A stretch of DNA of 64,000 nucleotides from Streptomyces sp. CC0208 (GTDB lineage: Bacteria; Actinomycetota; Actinomycetes; Streptomycetales; Streptomycetaceae). The notes under the pieces were generated by a model, which saw only the letters and a list, made by a program, of their open reading frames with translations, searched no databases and was not told where the DNA came from. The DNA lies in assembly GCF_003443735.1 (NCBI RefSeq), contig NZ_CP031969.1, positions 6,882,001-6,946,000 on the forward strand, given 5' to 3'. Below are positions 24,539 to 33,656 of the stretch, one piece after another (positions within the stretch are counted from its first letter, which is position 1; each line of letters starts with the position of its first letter). Position numbers and translations under genes: made by a program.

Positions 24539-25003
24539 ATGACCGACATGACGCAGAGCACCGAGGTGGAGCAGCAGGCGCAACTGCGGAAGGGCACCAA
24601 GCGCGGCGGCGGCGACCCGGCGACCCGTGGGCGCACCACCATCGCCGACGGTGTCGTGGAGAAGATCGCCGGCCTCGCGGCACGGGACGTCCTCGGCGTC
24701 CACGCCATGGGCAGCGGTCTGAGCCGCACCTTCGGGGCCGTACGGGACCGCGTGCCCGGCGGTTCGAAGTCCGCCAGCCGTGGGGTCAAGGTCGAGGTCG
24801 GCGAGGTGCAGACCGCGCTCGACCTGGAGATCGTCGTCGACTACGGCGTCTCGATCTCCGACGTGGCCAAGGCGGTGCGGGAGAACGTCATCGCGGCGGT
24901 GGAGCGGATGACCGGCCTGGAGGTCGTCGAGGTCAATGTCGCGGTGAGCGATGTGAAGCTGCCCGACGAGGAGGACGAGGAGCCGGAGTCCCGGCTGCAG
25001 TAG
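24539..25003 (+). CDS. Asp23/Gls24 family envelope stress response protein
   Basis: A 154-residue soluble protein of the DUF322 (Asp23) family, which in Gram-positive bacteria coats the inner membrane and influences cell-wall stress responses. The core begins TTIADGVVEKIAGLAARDVLGVHAMG, followed by SRGVKVEVGEVQTALDLEIVVDYGVSI and ERMTGLEVVEVNVAVSDV, all standard. The N-terminus is a charged tail and the C-terminus is acidic (PDEEDEEPES). AAGGGG lies seven bases before the ATG at 24539. First gene of a five-gene plus-strand cluster that ends with amaP, the membrane anchor for Asp23 in Staphylococcus. Confidence 0.9.
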   Translation: MTDMTQSTEVEQQAQLRKGTKRGGGDPATRGRTTIADGVVEKIAGLAARDVLGVHAMGSGLSRTFGAVRDRVPGGSKSASRGVKVEVGEVQTALDLEIVVDYGVSISDVAKAVRENVIAAVERMTGLEVVEVNVAVSDVKLPDEEDEEPESRLQ

Positions 25004-25039
25004 CCGCACACACCTTGAAGGACCGTTAGGGAGCGCACG

Positions 25040-25234
25040 ATGAGCATGGCCGTGGTCGGCTTGATCGCCGGCATGGCGCTGGGCTTCGCAGGGTATTTCG
25101 GCGGGTTCGGCGCTTTCCTTCTCGTGGCGGCGCTGGGCGCCATCGGCTTCGTCGTCGGCCGGTTCCTGGAGGGGGACCTGGAGATCGGCGACTTCTTCCG
25201 CACCCGTGACGACCGACGCGACCGGCGGCCATGA
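25040..25234 (+). CDS. Small membrane protein of the Asp23 cluster
   Basis: A 64-residue protein with two tightly packed hydrophobic, Gly-rich helices (AVVGLIAGMALGFAGYFGG and FGAFLLVAALGAIGFVVGRF). A charged C-terminal tail follows, EGDLEIGDFFRTRDDRRDRR. It resembles DUF2273-type small proteins that accompany Asp23/AmaP genes in firmicutes. GGGAG lies upstream of the ATG. Its stop overlaps the next gene by four bases. Likely a membrane component of the same complex; direct evidence is lacking. Confidence 0.82.
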   Translation: MSMAVVGLIAGMALGFAGYFGGFGAFLLVAALGAIGFVVGRFLEGDLEIGDFFRTRDDRRDRRP

Positions 25235-25629
25235 CGCCCGTGAGCAGTGAGAACGGCACGGTGGACGGACTCCGCGGGCCCCTGACCTCGACCGCCGTTC
25301 CGCCCGGTGAGCGAGGGGCGACGAGGATCGCCGACCGGGTGGTCGCCAAGGTCGCGGGACAGGCGGCCCGCGAGGCGCTCGGAAAGCTCCCCGCCGAGGC
25401 CGGGCGCCCGCACGCCACCGTCGTCGTCCACCACGAAGTGGCCCGCATCCGCATGCACCTCGAACTCGACTACCCCTGCGACATCGGCGCGCGGTGCCGA
25501 GGGGTGCGTCAGCATGTGGTCGAGCGGGTAGTCGCGTTGGTGGGCATGGAGGTGTCGGAGGTCGCCGTCCAGGTGGAGCGGCTGTATCCGGCACAGACGC
25601 ACGGCGCGGCACAGGGGAGGACGCGATGA
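25231..25629 (+). CDS. Second, divergent Asp23-like protein
   Basis: A 132-residue protein with the Asp23 core pattern TRIADRVVAKVAGQAAREALG, then HHEVARIRMHLELDYPCDIG and VVALVGMEVSEVAVQVERL. It is shorter than the first Asp23 protein and lacks its acidic tail. Two Cys residues (YPCDIGARC) are unusual. The ATG overlaps the previous stop by four bases and its own stop overlaps the next start by four, so it is tightly coupled within the cluster. Probably a paralogue that assembles with the first. Confidence 0.82.
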   Translation: MTPVSSENGTVDGLRGPLTSTAVPPGERGATRIADRVVAKVAGQAAREALGKLPAEAGRPHATVVVHHEVARIRMHLELDYPCDIGARCRGVRQHVVERVVALVGMEVSEVAVQVERLYPAQTHGAAQGRTR

Positions 25630-26312
25630 GCGAGCCCCAGGGCTCTGAAGGCACCACACAACGACTGCCGGTCATCGAGCGGGCGGCGGAAGCGGACCAG
25701 CGCGAGCAGTCCGGGTCGGCGGCCGGGTACGGACCACCGTCCGTACCGGAGGCAGAGGCGGCCGGCGGCGCACGCCGTTTCTGGTCGGCGCGCAGGGTTC
25801 CGGCCGGCATCGTCGCCCTGCTGCTCCTGCTCGTCGCGGGGATCTTCCTGTACGACATCGCGGCCGTCCGGGCCGACCGGCCGGCCATGCACTGGCGCCG
25901 CGCACTCTCCGCGCAGCTCGCCGAACGCCCCCTGGACGACATCTGGGTCCTGATCGGCGCCGGTGTCGCCGCGGCCCTGGGCCTGTGGCTGGTCGTCCTG
26001 GCCGTCACACCGGGTCTGCGCGCCCTCCTCCCGATGAGCCGCACCCACCCCGACGTCCGCGCCGGCCTGCACCGGGACGCGGCCGCCATGGTGCTGCGCG
26101 ACCGGGCCATGGAGGTGTCCGGTGTCCAGTCCGCACGCGTACGGATGAGGCGGCGGAAGGCCGACATCCGCACGGTCTCCCACTTCCGTGAACTGGACGA
26201 CGTACGCGCCGACCTGGACGCCACCCTCACCGAGGCGATCAGGGGACTGGGCCTGGCCCGGCCTCCCGCCCTGTCGGTGCACGTGGCGCGAACGACCGGG
26301 AAGAAGGGCTGA
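25626..26312 (+). CDS. DUF6286-type two-helix membrane protein of the Asp23 cluster
   Basis: A 228-residue membrane protein. Residues 1-55 are a polar cytoplasmic region. Two membrane segments follow, at about 58-78 (VPAGIVALLLLLVAGIFLYD) and 106-130 (WVLIGAGVAAALGLWLVVLAV). The C-terminal cytoplasmic domain (RAMEVSGVQSARVRMRRRKADI ... DDVRADLDATLTEAIRGLGL) has the beta-alpha pattern of Asp23-like and AmaP tails. The ATGA junction with the gene before it and five-base gap to amaP show one operon. DUF6286 is assigned from memory. It may be a second membrane anchor. Confidence 0.75.
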   Translation: MSEPQGSEGTTQRLPVIERAAEADQREQSGSAAGYGPPSVPEAEAAGGARRFWSARRVPAGIVALLLLLVAGIFLYDIAAVRADRPAMHWRRALSAQLAERPLDDIWVLIGAGVAAALGLWLVVLAVTPGLRALLPMSRTHPDVRAGLHRDAAAMVLRDRAMEVSGVQSARVRMRRRKADIRTVSHFRELDDVRADLDATLTEAIRGLGLARPPALSVHVARTTGKKG

Positions 26313-26317
26313 GGCCG

Positions 26318-26896
26318 ATGTCCAGGACCGTCAACCGCGTACTGATCGGCCTGGTGGGCCTGGTGCTCCTTGTCGTCGGGGGCTCGGTGCTCGCCGTGGG
26401 CCTCGGCCTCGACCCGCCCTCCTGGTGGATCCACGACGGCGAGAAGGACGTCCTGCTGAGCGACGCGGAGCGCACCCGCTGGGACGGCGAGGGCTGGTGG
26501 TGGCCGACGGTGATCGCCGTACTGGCGCTCGTGGTGCTCCTGACCCTGTGGTGGCTGACGGCGGTGCTGCGCAGGCGCCGGCTCACGGAGGTACGCGTCA
26601 ACACGGGCGACGGCGAGGGCGCGCTCCTGAGGGGCCGGGCCCTGGAGGGCGTACTCGAGGGCGACGCAGCCGAGTTGGACGGCGTCCACCGGGCCCACGC
26701 CCATCTGACCGGCAGTCCGGACGCTCCCGGGACCCGCGTGCGACTCCTTCTGGAACCCCACGTGGACCCGGGAACGGCCCTGCACCACCTGACGACCGGG
26801 GCGCTGGCCCACGCCCGCAATTCGGCGGGCCTCGCATCACTTCCGGCCGAGGTCCGCATGACCGGCGTCAGGCACAAGGCGGAAAGGGTCAGTTGA
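26318..26896 (+). CDS. amaP: Alkaline shock response membrane anchor protein AmaP
   Basis: A 192-residue membrane protein with an N-terminal helical hairpin, MSRTVNRVLIGLVGLVLLVVGG and WWPTVIAVLALVVLLTLWWL, separated by a 50-residue extracytoplasmic loop containing two Trp-rich stretches. A cytoplasmic domain follows. In Staphylococcus aureus AmaP recruits Asp23 to the membrane. The gene is the last of the cluster, five bases after the preceding stop, and converges with the SDR gene. The AmaP call rests on topology, family phrase VNRVLIGLVGLVLLVVG and neighbours. Confidence 0.85.
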   Translation: MSRTVNRVLIGLVGLVLLVVGGSVLAVGLGLDPPSWWIHDGEKDVLLSDAERTRWDGEGWWWPTVIAVLALVVLLTLWWLTAVLRRRRLTEVRVNTGDGEGALLRGRALEGVLEGDAAELDGVHRAHAHLTGSPDAPGTRVRLLLEPHVDPGTALHHLTTGALAHARNSAGLASLPAEVRMTGVRHKAERVS

Positions 26897-26933
26897 GCAA
26901 CCCGGGGGCATGCGGCGGGCCGCCGCACGGCGG

Positions 26934-27689
26934 TCAGAAGCCGTGCCTCATGCCCCCGTCCACAGGCAGCATGACGCCCGTGAGATAGGACGCGGCCGGG
27001 GACAGGAAGAACGCCGCGGCCCGCCCGAACTCCTCCGGCGTCCCGTACCGTCGCAAAGGGATACGGGACTCGTTGGCGGCCCGGGTGGCCTCAGGATCCG
27101 CGGACAACGCGTCCAGTTCGCGCACGCGATCCGTGTCGATACGCGACGGCAGGAGCCCGACGACCCGAATCCCGCGCGGCCCCAGCTCGTCCGCGAGGGA
27201 CTTCGCGAACCCCGCGAGACCGGGCCGCAGCCCGTTCGAGATGGTCAGCCCCGGGAGCGGCTCGTGCACCGACGCGGAGAGCACGAACCCGATGACACCC
27301 CCCGCCTCCAGCTCCGCCGCGGCCGCCCGAGCCAGCCGGACCGCCCCGAGGAACACGGACTCGAACGCGGACTGCCACTGCTCGTCCGTGTTGTCGGCGA
27401 CAAAACCGGGCGCGGGCCCACCGACACTGATGAGCACCCCGTCGAAGCCGCCGAAGTGCTCACGCGCGGCGGCGATCAGCCGCTCGGGCGCCGACGGATC
27501 GGCGTTGTCGACGGCCACGCCCACGGCGTTCGGCCCCAACTCCGCGGCCGCGGCAAGCGCTCGCGTCTCCTCCCGCCCGGTCACCACGACCTTCGCCCCG
27601 TCGGCGACCAGCGAACGCGCGGCCGCGTTGCCGAGCCCACGGGTCGCTCCGGTGACGACGTACACACGGTCCTTCAGTCCAAGATCCAT
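26934..27689 (-). CDS. Atypical short-chain dehydrogenase/reductase lacking the Tyr-Lys pair
   Basis: A 251-residue SDR with a complete NAD(P)-binding start, VYVVTGATRGLGNAAARSLV, an NNAG-equivalent ISVGGPAPG and the usual C-terminal SYLTGVMLPVDGGM. The catalytic YxxxK of classical SDRs is missing: aligned against FabG of this window, Tyr becomes Ser and Lys becomes Arg in TISNGLRPGLAGFAKS. I know an SDR subgroup with this SNxxRxG pattern; its chemistry is poorly defined. ATG at 27689 is five bases after the GH15 stop on the same strand, so they form an operon. Confidence 0.8.
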   Translation of the reverse strand: MDLGLKDRVYVVTGATRGLGNAAARSLVADGAKVVVTGREETRALAAAAELGPNAVGVAVDNADPSAPERLIAAAREHFGGFDGVLISVGGPAPGFVADNTDEQWQSAFESVFLGAVRLARAAAAELEAGGVIGFVLSASVHEPLPGLTISNGLRPGLAGFAKSLADELGPRGIRVVGLLPSRIDTDRVRELDALSADPEATRAANESRIPLRRYGTPEEFGRAAAFFLSPAASYLTGVMLPVDGGMRHGF

Positions 27690-27694
27690 GGCCC

Positions 27695-29479
27695 CTATCC
27701 TGCCTCCTCGCCCCCGAACAGGGTGAGGGCGGTGTTCACCAGACCGATGTGGCTGAACGCCTGCGGGAAGTTGCCGAGCTGGACGCCGGCCACCGGGTCG
27801 TACTCCTCGGACAGCAGCCCCACGTCGTTGGCCAGCCCCAGCAGGCGTTCGAAGAGGTCCCGCGCCTCCTTCGTACGGCCGGTCATGTGGAGCGCGTCGG
27901 CGAGCCAGAACGAGCACACCAGGAACGTGCCCTCGCCGCCGGGCAGCCCGTCGACGGAGGTCTCCTCGACGCTGTACCGCCGTACCAGTCCGTCGTGGTC
28001 CAGCTCCGCGCGGATCGCGTCGATGGTGCCGACGACACGGGGATCGTCGGGCGGCAGGAAGCCGGTGCGCGGGATCAGCAGCAGGGACGCGTCGAGTTCG
28101 CGGGAGCCGTAGGACTGGGTGAAGGTGTTGCGTTCGGGGTCGTAGCCCTTCTCGCAGACCTCGCGGTGCACCTCGTCGCGCAGCGCGCGCCAGCCGTCCA
28201 GGTCGCCCCGCAGATCGGGGTAGGTCTCCAGGGCGCGCACGGCACGGTCGGCGGCGACCCACGCCATGACCTTCGAATGGACGAAGTGGCGGCGGCCGCC
28301 GCGCACCTCCCAGATCCCCTCGTCCGGCTGTCGCCAGGAGGACCGGAGGAAGTCCAACAGGACGCTCTGCAGGGACCACATGTGCGGGATGGCGGCCAGG
28401 CCCGCCCGCCGGGCAAGCGACAGCGAGTCCATGACCTCGCCGTACACGTCCAGCTGGAGCTGCTTCACGGCCTCGTTGCCGATGCGTACGGGCCTGGAAC
28501 CGCCGAAGCCGGACAGCCACGGCAGCTCGAACTCGGGAAGCCGGCGCTCGCCCGCGACGCCGTACATGATCTGGAGGTCGGCCGGGTCGCCGGCGACCGC
28601 GCGCAGCAGCCAGTTCCGCCAGGCCTCGGCCTCCTCCAGGTAGCCGCACTGCACCAGGGCGGCCAGGGTGAGTGTGGAGTCGCGCAGCCAGCAGTAGCGG
28701 TAGTCCCAGTTGCGCACCCCGCCCATCTCCTCCGGCAGCGAGGTGGTGGCCGCGGCCACGATGCCGCCGGTCGGCCGGTAGGTGAGCGCCTTCAGGGTGA
28801 TCAGGGAACGGACCACGGCGTCCCGATGCGGACCGTCGTAGCGACAGCGCGCCGCCCACGCCTGCCAGTCGGCCACGCTGCTCTCCAGCGTCTCGAAGGG
28901 GTCGGTCAGCGGGGGGCGCGGCTCGTGCGAGGGATGCCAGGTGAGGACGAACGCGACCTTCTCACCGGGCTCGACGGTGAACTCCGAGTGCGTCGCGAAG
29001 TGCTCGCCCCAGGTGCGTACCGGGGGCTCGCTGCGCAGCCATGTCGCGTCCGGTCCCGCGACGGCCACCCGCTGCCCGTCCGACCTGCGCACCCACGGCA
29101 CGATCGAGCCGTACTCGAAGCGCAGCCGGAGCGTGCTGCGCACGGTGACCCGGCCGCGCAGCCCTTCCACGACACGTACCACGTCGGGCGCGACATCGCG
29201 CTGCGGCATCAGGTCGGTGACGCGCACCGCGCCCTCGTCGGTCTCCCACTCGGTGTCCAGGACGAGGGTGTCGGGGCGGTAGGCGCGCCTCGTGCACCGG
29301 TCCGCGTTCTTCGGCGCGATCCGCCAGTGGCCGTTCTCCTCGTCCCCGAGCAGTCTGGCGAAGCAGGCCGCCGAGTCGAAGCGGGGCAGGCACAGCCAGT
29401 CCACGGAGCCGTCCATGCCGACCAGGGCGGCGGTCTGTTCGTCGCCGATGAGGGCGTAGTCCTCGATACGGGGGTGCAC
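27695..29479 (-). CDS. Glycoside hydrolase family 15 protein (glucoamylase or trehalase type)
   Basis: A cytoplasmic inverting alpha-glucosidase-family enzyme of about 595 residues. It starts IEDYALIGDEQTAALVGMDGSVDWLCLPRFDS, the GH15 N-terminal beta-domain. The catalytic (alpha/alpha)6 barrel includes NWDYRYCWLRDST, the general-acid region DEGIWEVRGGRRHFVHSKVMAWVA and a C-terminal LLSEEYDP with the likely base. Actinobacterial members are often trehalases rather than glucoamylases. There is no signal peptide. GTG at 29479 is preferred, since homologues start just before RIEDY; a TTG at 29512 is possible. Followed by the atypical SDR gene. Confidence 0.88.
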   Translation of the reverse strand: MHPRIEDYALIGDEQTAALVGMDGSVDWLCLPRFDSAACFARLLGDEENGHWRIAPKNADRCTRRAYRPDTLVLDTEWETDEGAVRVTDLMPQRDVAPDVVRVVEGLRGRVTVRSTLRLRFEYGSIVPWVRRSDGQRVAVAGPDATWLRSEPPVRTWGEHFATHSEFTVEPGEKVAFVLTWHPSHEPRPPLTDPFETLESSVADWQAWAARCRYDGPHRDAVVRSLITLKALTYRPTGGIVAAATTSLPEEMGGVRNWDYRYCWLRDSTLTLAALVQCGYLEEAEAWRNWLLRAVAGDPADLQIMYGVAGERRLPEFELPWLSGFGGSRPVRIGNEAVKQLQLDVYGEVMDSLSLARRAGLAAIPHMWSLQSVLLDFLRSSWRQPDEGIWEVRGGRRHFVHSKVMAWVAADRAVRALETYPDLRGDLDGWRALRDEVHREVCEKGYDPERNTFTQSYGSRELDASLLLIPRTGFLPPDDPRVVGTIDAIRAELDHDGLVRRYSVEETSVDGLPGGEGTFLVCSFWLADALHMTGRTKEARDLFERLLGLANDVGLLSEEYDPVAGVQLGNFPQAFSHIGLVNTALTLFGGEEAG

Positions 29480-29590
29480 GCTGTGCGGTTTCCCGGCTGG
29501 TCGTGCGGGCAATCAGGGGTGGGGCCGGGGGAGTGACACCGTCGAGTCCGGTTCAGCACCCACAGCTGCACCTGTTGCCGGGCCGGTGGG

Positions 29591-30388
29591 TCACACCGCG
29601 GCCGGTTCCGCCTCCGCAGCGGCTTCTCGCTCCGCCTTCTCCCGGCGGTCGCGGAGCTCGCGCCGTACGAGGACGACCCACCCGATCGGAACGCCGACGG
29701 AGAACAGCCACCACTGGATGGCGTAGGCGTAGTTCAGCGCGGCGTCCTCCTTGCCGGGGTTGCCGCCGATCAGTTCCGGGCTGTCACCCTTCGGCTCGGG
29801 TGCCGTCTGGGCGATGTAGCCGCCGAGCACCGTGGCGCCGAGCCGCTTCGCCTCCTGCTCGCTGTTGATCAGCATGACCTGCCGGTCCGGCAGCCCCTTG
29901 AGGTTCTTGATGCCGCTCGCCGCGGTCGTCTCGTCGGGCATCAGCCGCCCGGTGACGGTGATCTCGCCCTTCGGGGGAGCGGGGATCTTCGGGAACGCGG
30001 TCTGGCTCGGACCGTTCGCGGGGATCCAGCCCCGGTTGACCAGCAGCACCTTGCCGTCGTCGAGGACGAAGGGGGTCAGGACGTGGTAGCCGATCTCGTC
30101 GTCGGAGTTGGTGCGGCGCCGGACGACGACCTCGTCGTCGGTGTCGAAGTGCCCCTTCGCGGTCACGCGGCGGTACCGGTCGTGGGTGGTGACCGTGTGT
30201 CCGGGCGAGGTCATCCGCTCCACGGGCACCGGCTTCGCGGACAGCGCGTCGGAGACCAGCTGGTTGCGGGCGGTGCGCATCTCGTAGCGGTGCATCTGCC
30301 AGATGCCCAGCCTGATCATCGTGGGGATGAGAAGCAGGGCGACCAGCGTGAGGATCACCCACTGCCGGGACAACAGGAAGCGGTACAC
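29591..30388 (-). CDS. SURF1-family cytochrome c oxidase assembly protein
   Basis: A 265-residue membrane protein with one N-terminal helix (FLLSRQWVILTLVALLLIPTMI) and one near the C-terminus (IQWWLFSVGVPIGWVVLVRREL), with the domain between outside the membrane. Family motifs are LGIWQMHRYEMR, DDGKVLLVNRGWIPA, and NYAYAIQWWLF. SURF1 helps insert haem a into cytochrome oxidase subunit I. GTG at 30388 begins the conserved VYRFLLSRQW; TTG five codons upstream is an alternative. It is divergent from the zinc-ribbon gene. The oxidase genes themselves are elsewhere. Confidence 0.9.
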   Translation of the reverse strand: MYRFLLSRQWVILTLVALLLIPTMIRLGIWQMHRYEMRTARNQLVSDALSAKPVPVERMTSPGHTVTTHDRYRRVTAKGHFDTDDEVVVRRRTNSDDEIGYHVLTPFVLDDGKVLLVNRGWIPANGPSQTAFPKIPAPPKGEITVTGRLMPDETTAASGIKNLKGLPDRQVMLINSEQEAKRLGATVLGGYIAQTAPEPKGDSPELIGGNPGKEDAALNYAYAIQWWLFSVGVPIGWVVLVRRELRDRREKAEREAAAEAEPAAV

Positions 30389-30514
30389 CCCACGACCGTA
30401 CAACTCGGACCGCGGGGTGTTCCCACAGGGGTGTGCTCAGCCCCCGCCGCCGATGCCCACCCGAGGGACGCTCTCCGCTTGCGAGGGCCGACCCCGCCCC
30501 TGACGATTCGGCTT

Positions 30515-30763
30515 ATGACACGTTGCGAAGTGTGTGGGAACGACTACGAGCTGGCATTCACCGTCGAGACCCGGGACGGGGCACGCCACGTCTTCGACTC
30601 GTTCGCTTGCGCGATCCACCGCATGGCACCCATCTGCGAGCACTGCCGGGTGCAGATCATCGGCCAGGGCGTCGAGGTGGACGGTCACTGGTTCTGCGGC
30701 GCGCACTGTGCCCGCGCGGAGGGCAAGACCGGCATCGTGGACAAGGTCGGCTCGGCTGTGTGA
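30515..30763 (+). CDS. Small zinc-ribbon protein
   Basis: An 82-residue protein with seven Cys residues arranged as CEVCGNDY at the start, FACAIHR in the middle, and ICEHCRVQIIG then WFCGAHC near the end, with His residues beside them. This could form two zinc sites. It resembles small Streptomyces zinc-ribbon proteins whose function is unknown. It lies divergently from SURF1 and converges on the exonuclease. Metal handling or a role as a protein-binding module is possible. Confidence 0.78.
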   Translation: MTRCEVCGNDYELAFTVETRDGARHVFDSFACAIHRMAPICEHCRVQIIGQGVEVDGHWFCGAHCARAEGKTGIVDKVGSAV

Positions 30764-30850
30764 CCGACGCGACCCTTCCTCCCGGACGGCCGTTCCTTCC
30801 CTACGGCCGTCCCCTCTGTACGGCCCATGCGCTCCGTACGGTCATTCCTT

Positions 30851-30892
30851 CTGTACGGTCATCCCTCCGACCTGTACGGTCATCCCTCCGAC
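30851..30892. repeat. 21-bp tandem duplication at the exonuclease 3' end
   Basis: Two 21-base units beginning CTGTACGGTCATCCCTCCGA follow each other (30851-30871 and 30872-30892). Further TACGG-CAT-like copies occur just upstream from 30796. The exonuclease stop codon, at 30880, lies inside the second unit. Confidence 0.8.
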
Positions 30893-31863
30893 GCCGGTTC
30901 CACATCCCGGAGAAGCTGCCCGAAGGCCGCCTCGTCGACGACCGGCGTGCCGAACTGCCGGGCCTTGACCACCTTGGACGTGCCCGAGTCCGGGTCGTTG
31001 GTGACGAGCAGGCTGGTCAGCCGGGAGATGCTGGTGGCGACATGCAGCCCGGCCTCGATCGCGCGGTCCTCCAGGAGGTCGCGCTCGATCGAGGTGTCTC
31101 CGGAGAAGGCGATCCGCATGCCCTGTTTGAGTGGTTTGCCGTCCTCGTACCGCCCCGGGTTGGGGTAGGGGCACGCGGGTCGCTTGCGGGTGGGCCGCCA
31201 ACTGGTGGTCCGGTAACCGCCGTAGCCCGCCGACTGCCGGGGCACCGCCCGGTCCGTCCACTCGGTCAGCGGCCGGCACTCGTGCAGCGGCAGCCGCACG
31301 CTTCGCGCGGCGGCGGCCCGCAGGCTCGGCCGGAAGGCCTCCGCGAGCACGCGCGCGTCGTCGAGGGCATGGTGGGCCCGCTGCTGCACGACGCCGAAGT
31401 GGGCCGCCAGCGACTCCAGTTTGTGGTTGGGCAGCGGCAGGCCGAGCTCCTTCGACAGGACGATCGTGCACAGCCGCTGACTGACCGGCGCCACGCGGCC
31501 CGCGCGCGCGTACTCGCGGGCGATCATCTGCCAGTCGAAGACGGCGTTGTGCGCGACGAGCACGCGGCCGTCGAGACGGGACGAGAACTCGTCGGCGATG
31601 TCCTGGAAGAGTGGGGCACCTTCGAGCGCGTCGCTCGTCAGTCCGTGGATCCACACGGGGCCCGGGTCGCGCTCCGGATTGACCAGCGTGTACCAGTGGT
31701 CCTCGACCTCGCCGCGGGCGTCAAGTCGGTAGACGGCCGCGGAGATTATCCGGTCGTCGCGGGCCAGGCCGGTGGTCTCCACGTCGACGACCGCGTATCC
31801 CTGCGGATACGCGGTCGGCCACGCTGTGGGGGAGGACGCTGCGGTCGTCTGGTCTTCGAGCAT
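30880..31863 (-). CDS. DEDDh 3'-5' exonuclease with C-terminal BRCT domain
   Basis: A 327-residue DnaQ-like nuclease. The exonuclease domain (about 20-185) has Exo I VVDVETTG (Asp and Glu), Exo II HNAVFDWQM, and Exo III HHALDDARV with the His-Asp pair. A basic middle segment (SWRPTRKRPACPYPNP) leads to a BRCT domain (QGMRIAFSGDTSIERDLLEDRAIEAG to TPVVDEAAFGQLL), a layout like that of mycobacterial and streptomycete epsilon-like proteins. Likely role is DNA repair or proofreading-related end trimming. The tandem repeat at 30851-30892 sets its last codons. Confidence 0.9.
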   Translation of the reverse strand: MLEDQTTAASSPTAWPTAYPQGYAVVDVETTGLARDDRIISAAVYRLDARGEVEDHWYTLVNPERDPGPVWIHGLTSDALEGAPLFQDIADEFSSRLDGRVLVAHNAVFDWQMIAREYARAGRVAPVSQRLCTIVLSKELGLPLPNHKLESLAAHFGVVQQRAHHALDDARVLAEAFRPSLRAAAARSVRLPLHECRPLTEWTDRAVPRQSAGYGGYRTTSWRPTRKRPACPYPNPGRYEDGKPLKQGMRIAFSGDTSIERDLLEDRAIEAGLHVATSISRLTSLLVTNDPDSGTSKVVKARQFGTPVVDEAAFGQLLRDVEPASEG

Positions 31864-31951
31864 GGTTCACGAGGATACGGGCCATGACTGACAGTCCCTC
31901 ACGGCGGCGTCGGTACCCGGCTCGCGACGACCTGGGTGCGATCCTCCGGGG

Positions 31952-32677
31952 ATGACCGAAGAGGGTGTGAGTGGACCGGCGCACGGCGAGGCGCACGGCG
32001 GTGGGCTCGGCACCCGCCTCAACTGGCTGCGCGCGGCGGTCCTCGGCGCGAACGACGGCATCGTCTCCACGGCGGGCCTCGTCGTCGGCGTGGCCGGCGC
32101 GACGAGCGACCGCGCGGCGTTGCTGACGGCGGGTCTGGCGGGCCTGCTGGCCGGCTCGATGTCCATGGCGGCCGGGGAGTACGTGTCCGTGTCGACCCAG
32201 CGCGACTCCGAGATGGCCGCGCTGGCTGTGGAGAAACGGGAACTCCGCGAACAGCCCGAGGCGGAGCTGGAGGAGTTGACGCAGCTTCTGGAGGAACGGG
32301 GCCTGTCCCGCGACGTGGCCCGTGAGGCGGCGCAGCAACTCACGGAACGTGACGCACTCCGGGCGCACGCACGCGTGGAGCTCGGCATCGACCCGGACGC
32401 ACTCACGAACCCCTGGCACGCGGCCTGGGCGAGCTTCCTGGCGTTCACGGCGGGGGCGTTGCTGCCGCTCCTCGCCATCGTGCTGCCACCGTCGGGGTGG
32501 CGGGTGCCGGTGACCGTGGTGTCGGTGGTGGCGGCGCTGGTACTGACGGGGTGGAGCAGCGCGCGCTTGGGGGCGGCGGCGCCCGGACGGGCGGTGCTGC
32601 GGAACGTGGGGGGTGGGTTGTTGGCGATGGGGATCACTTACGGGGTGGGGGTGTTGTTGGGGGCGGCGGGGATCTAG
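31952..32677 (+). CDS. VIT1/CCC1-family iron or manganese transporter
   Basis: A 241-residue membrane protein with about five helices. The N-terminal pair carries the family motif LRAAVLGANDGIVSTAGLVVGVAGA followed by AGLLAGSMSMAAGEYVSVSTQRDSE, which includes the metal-binding Met, Glu and Gly positions. A Glu-rich cytoplasmic domain (EKRELREQPEAELEELTQLLEE) binds metal in plant VIT1. Three more helices follow. It should move Fe(II) or Mn(II) out of the cytoplasm. No iron box is seen upstream. Alternative names are nodulin-21-like or DUF125 protein. Confidence 0.9.
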   Translation: MTEEGVSGPAHGEAHGGGLGTRLNWLRAAVLGANDGIVSTAGLVVGVAGATSDRAALLTAGLAGLLAGSMSMAAGEYVSVSTQRDSEMAALAVEKRELREQPEAELEELTQLLEERGLSRDVAREAAQQLTERDALRAHARVELGIDPDALTNPWHAAWASFLAFTAGALLPLLAIVLPPSGWRVPVTVVSVVAALVLTGWSSARLGAAAPGRAVLRNVGGGLLAMGITYGVGVLLGAAGI

Positions 32678-32789
32678 CCTCCGCCATCGCCCCTTGGCGG
32701 AGATCGCCAAGAAGCAAGCGCGTACCACCGGTAATACTTGTCGGTAACAACGTCTAGCCGTGCCCGACCGGCGGTTCTACGGTGCACGC

Positions 32790-33652
<863 letters not shown>

Positions 33653-33656
<4 letters not shown>

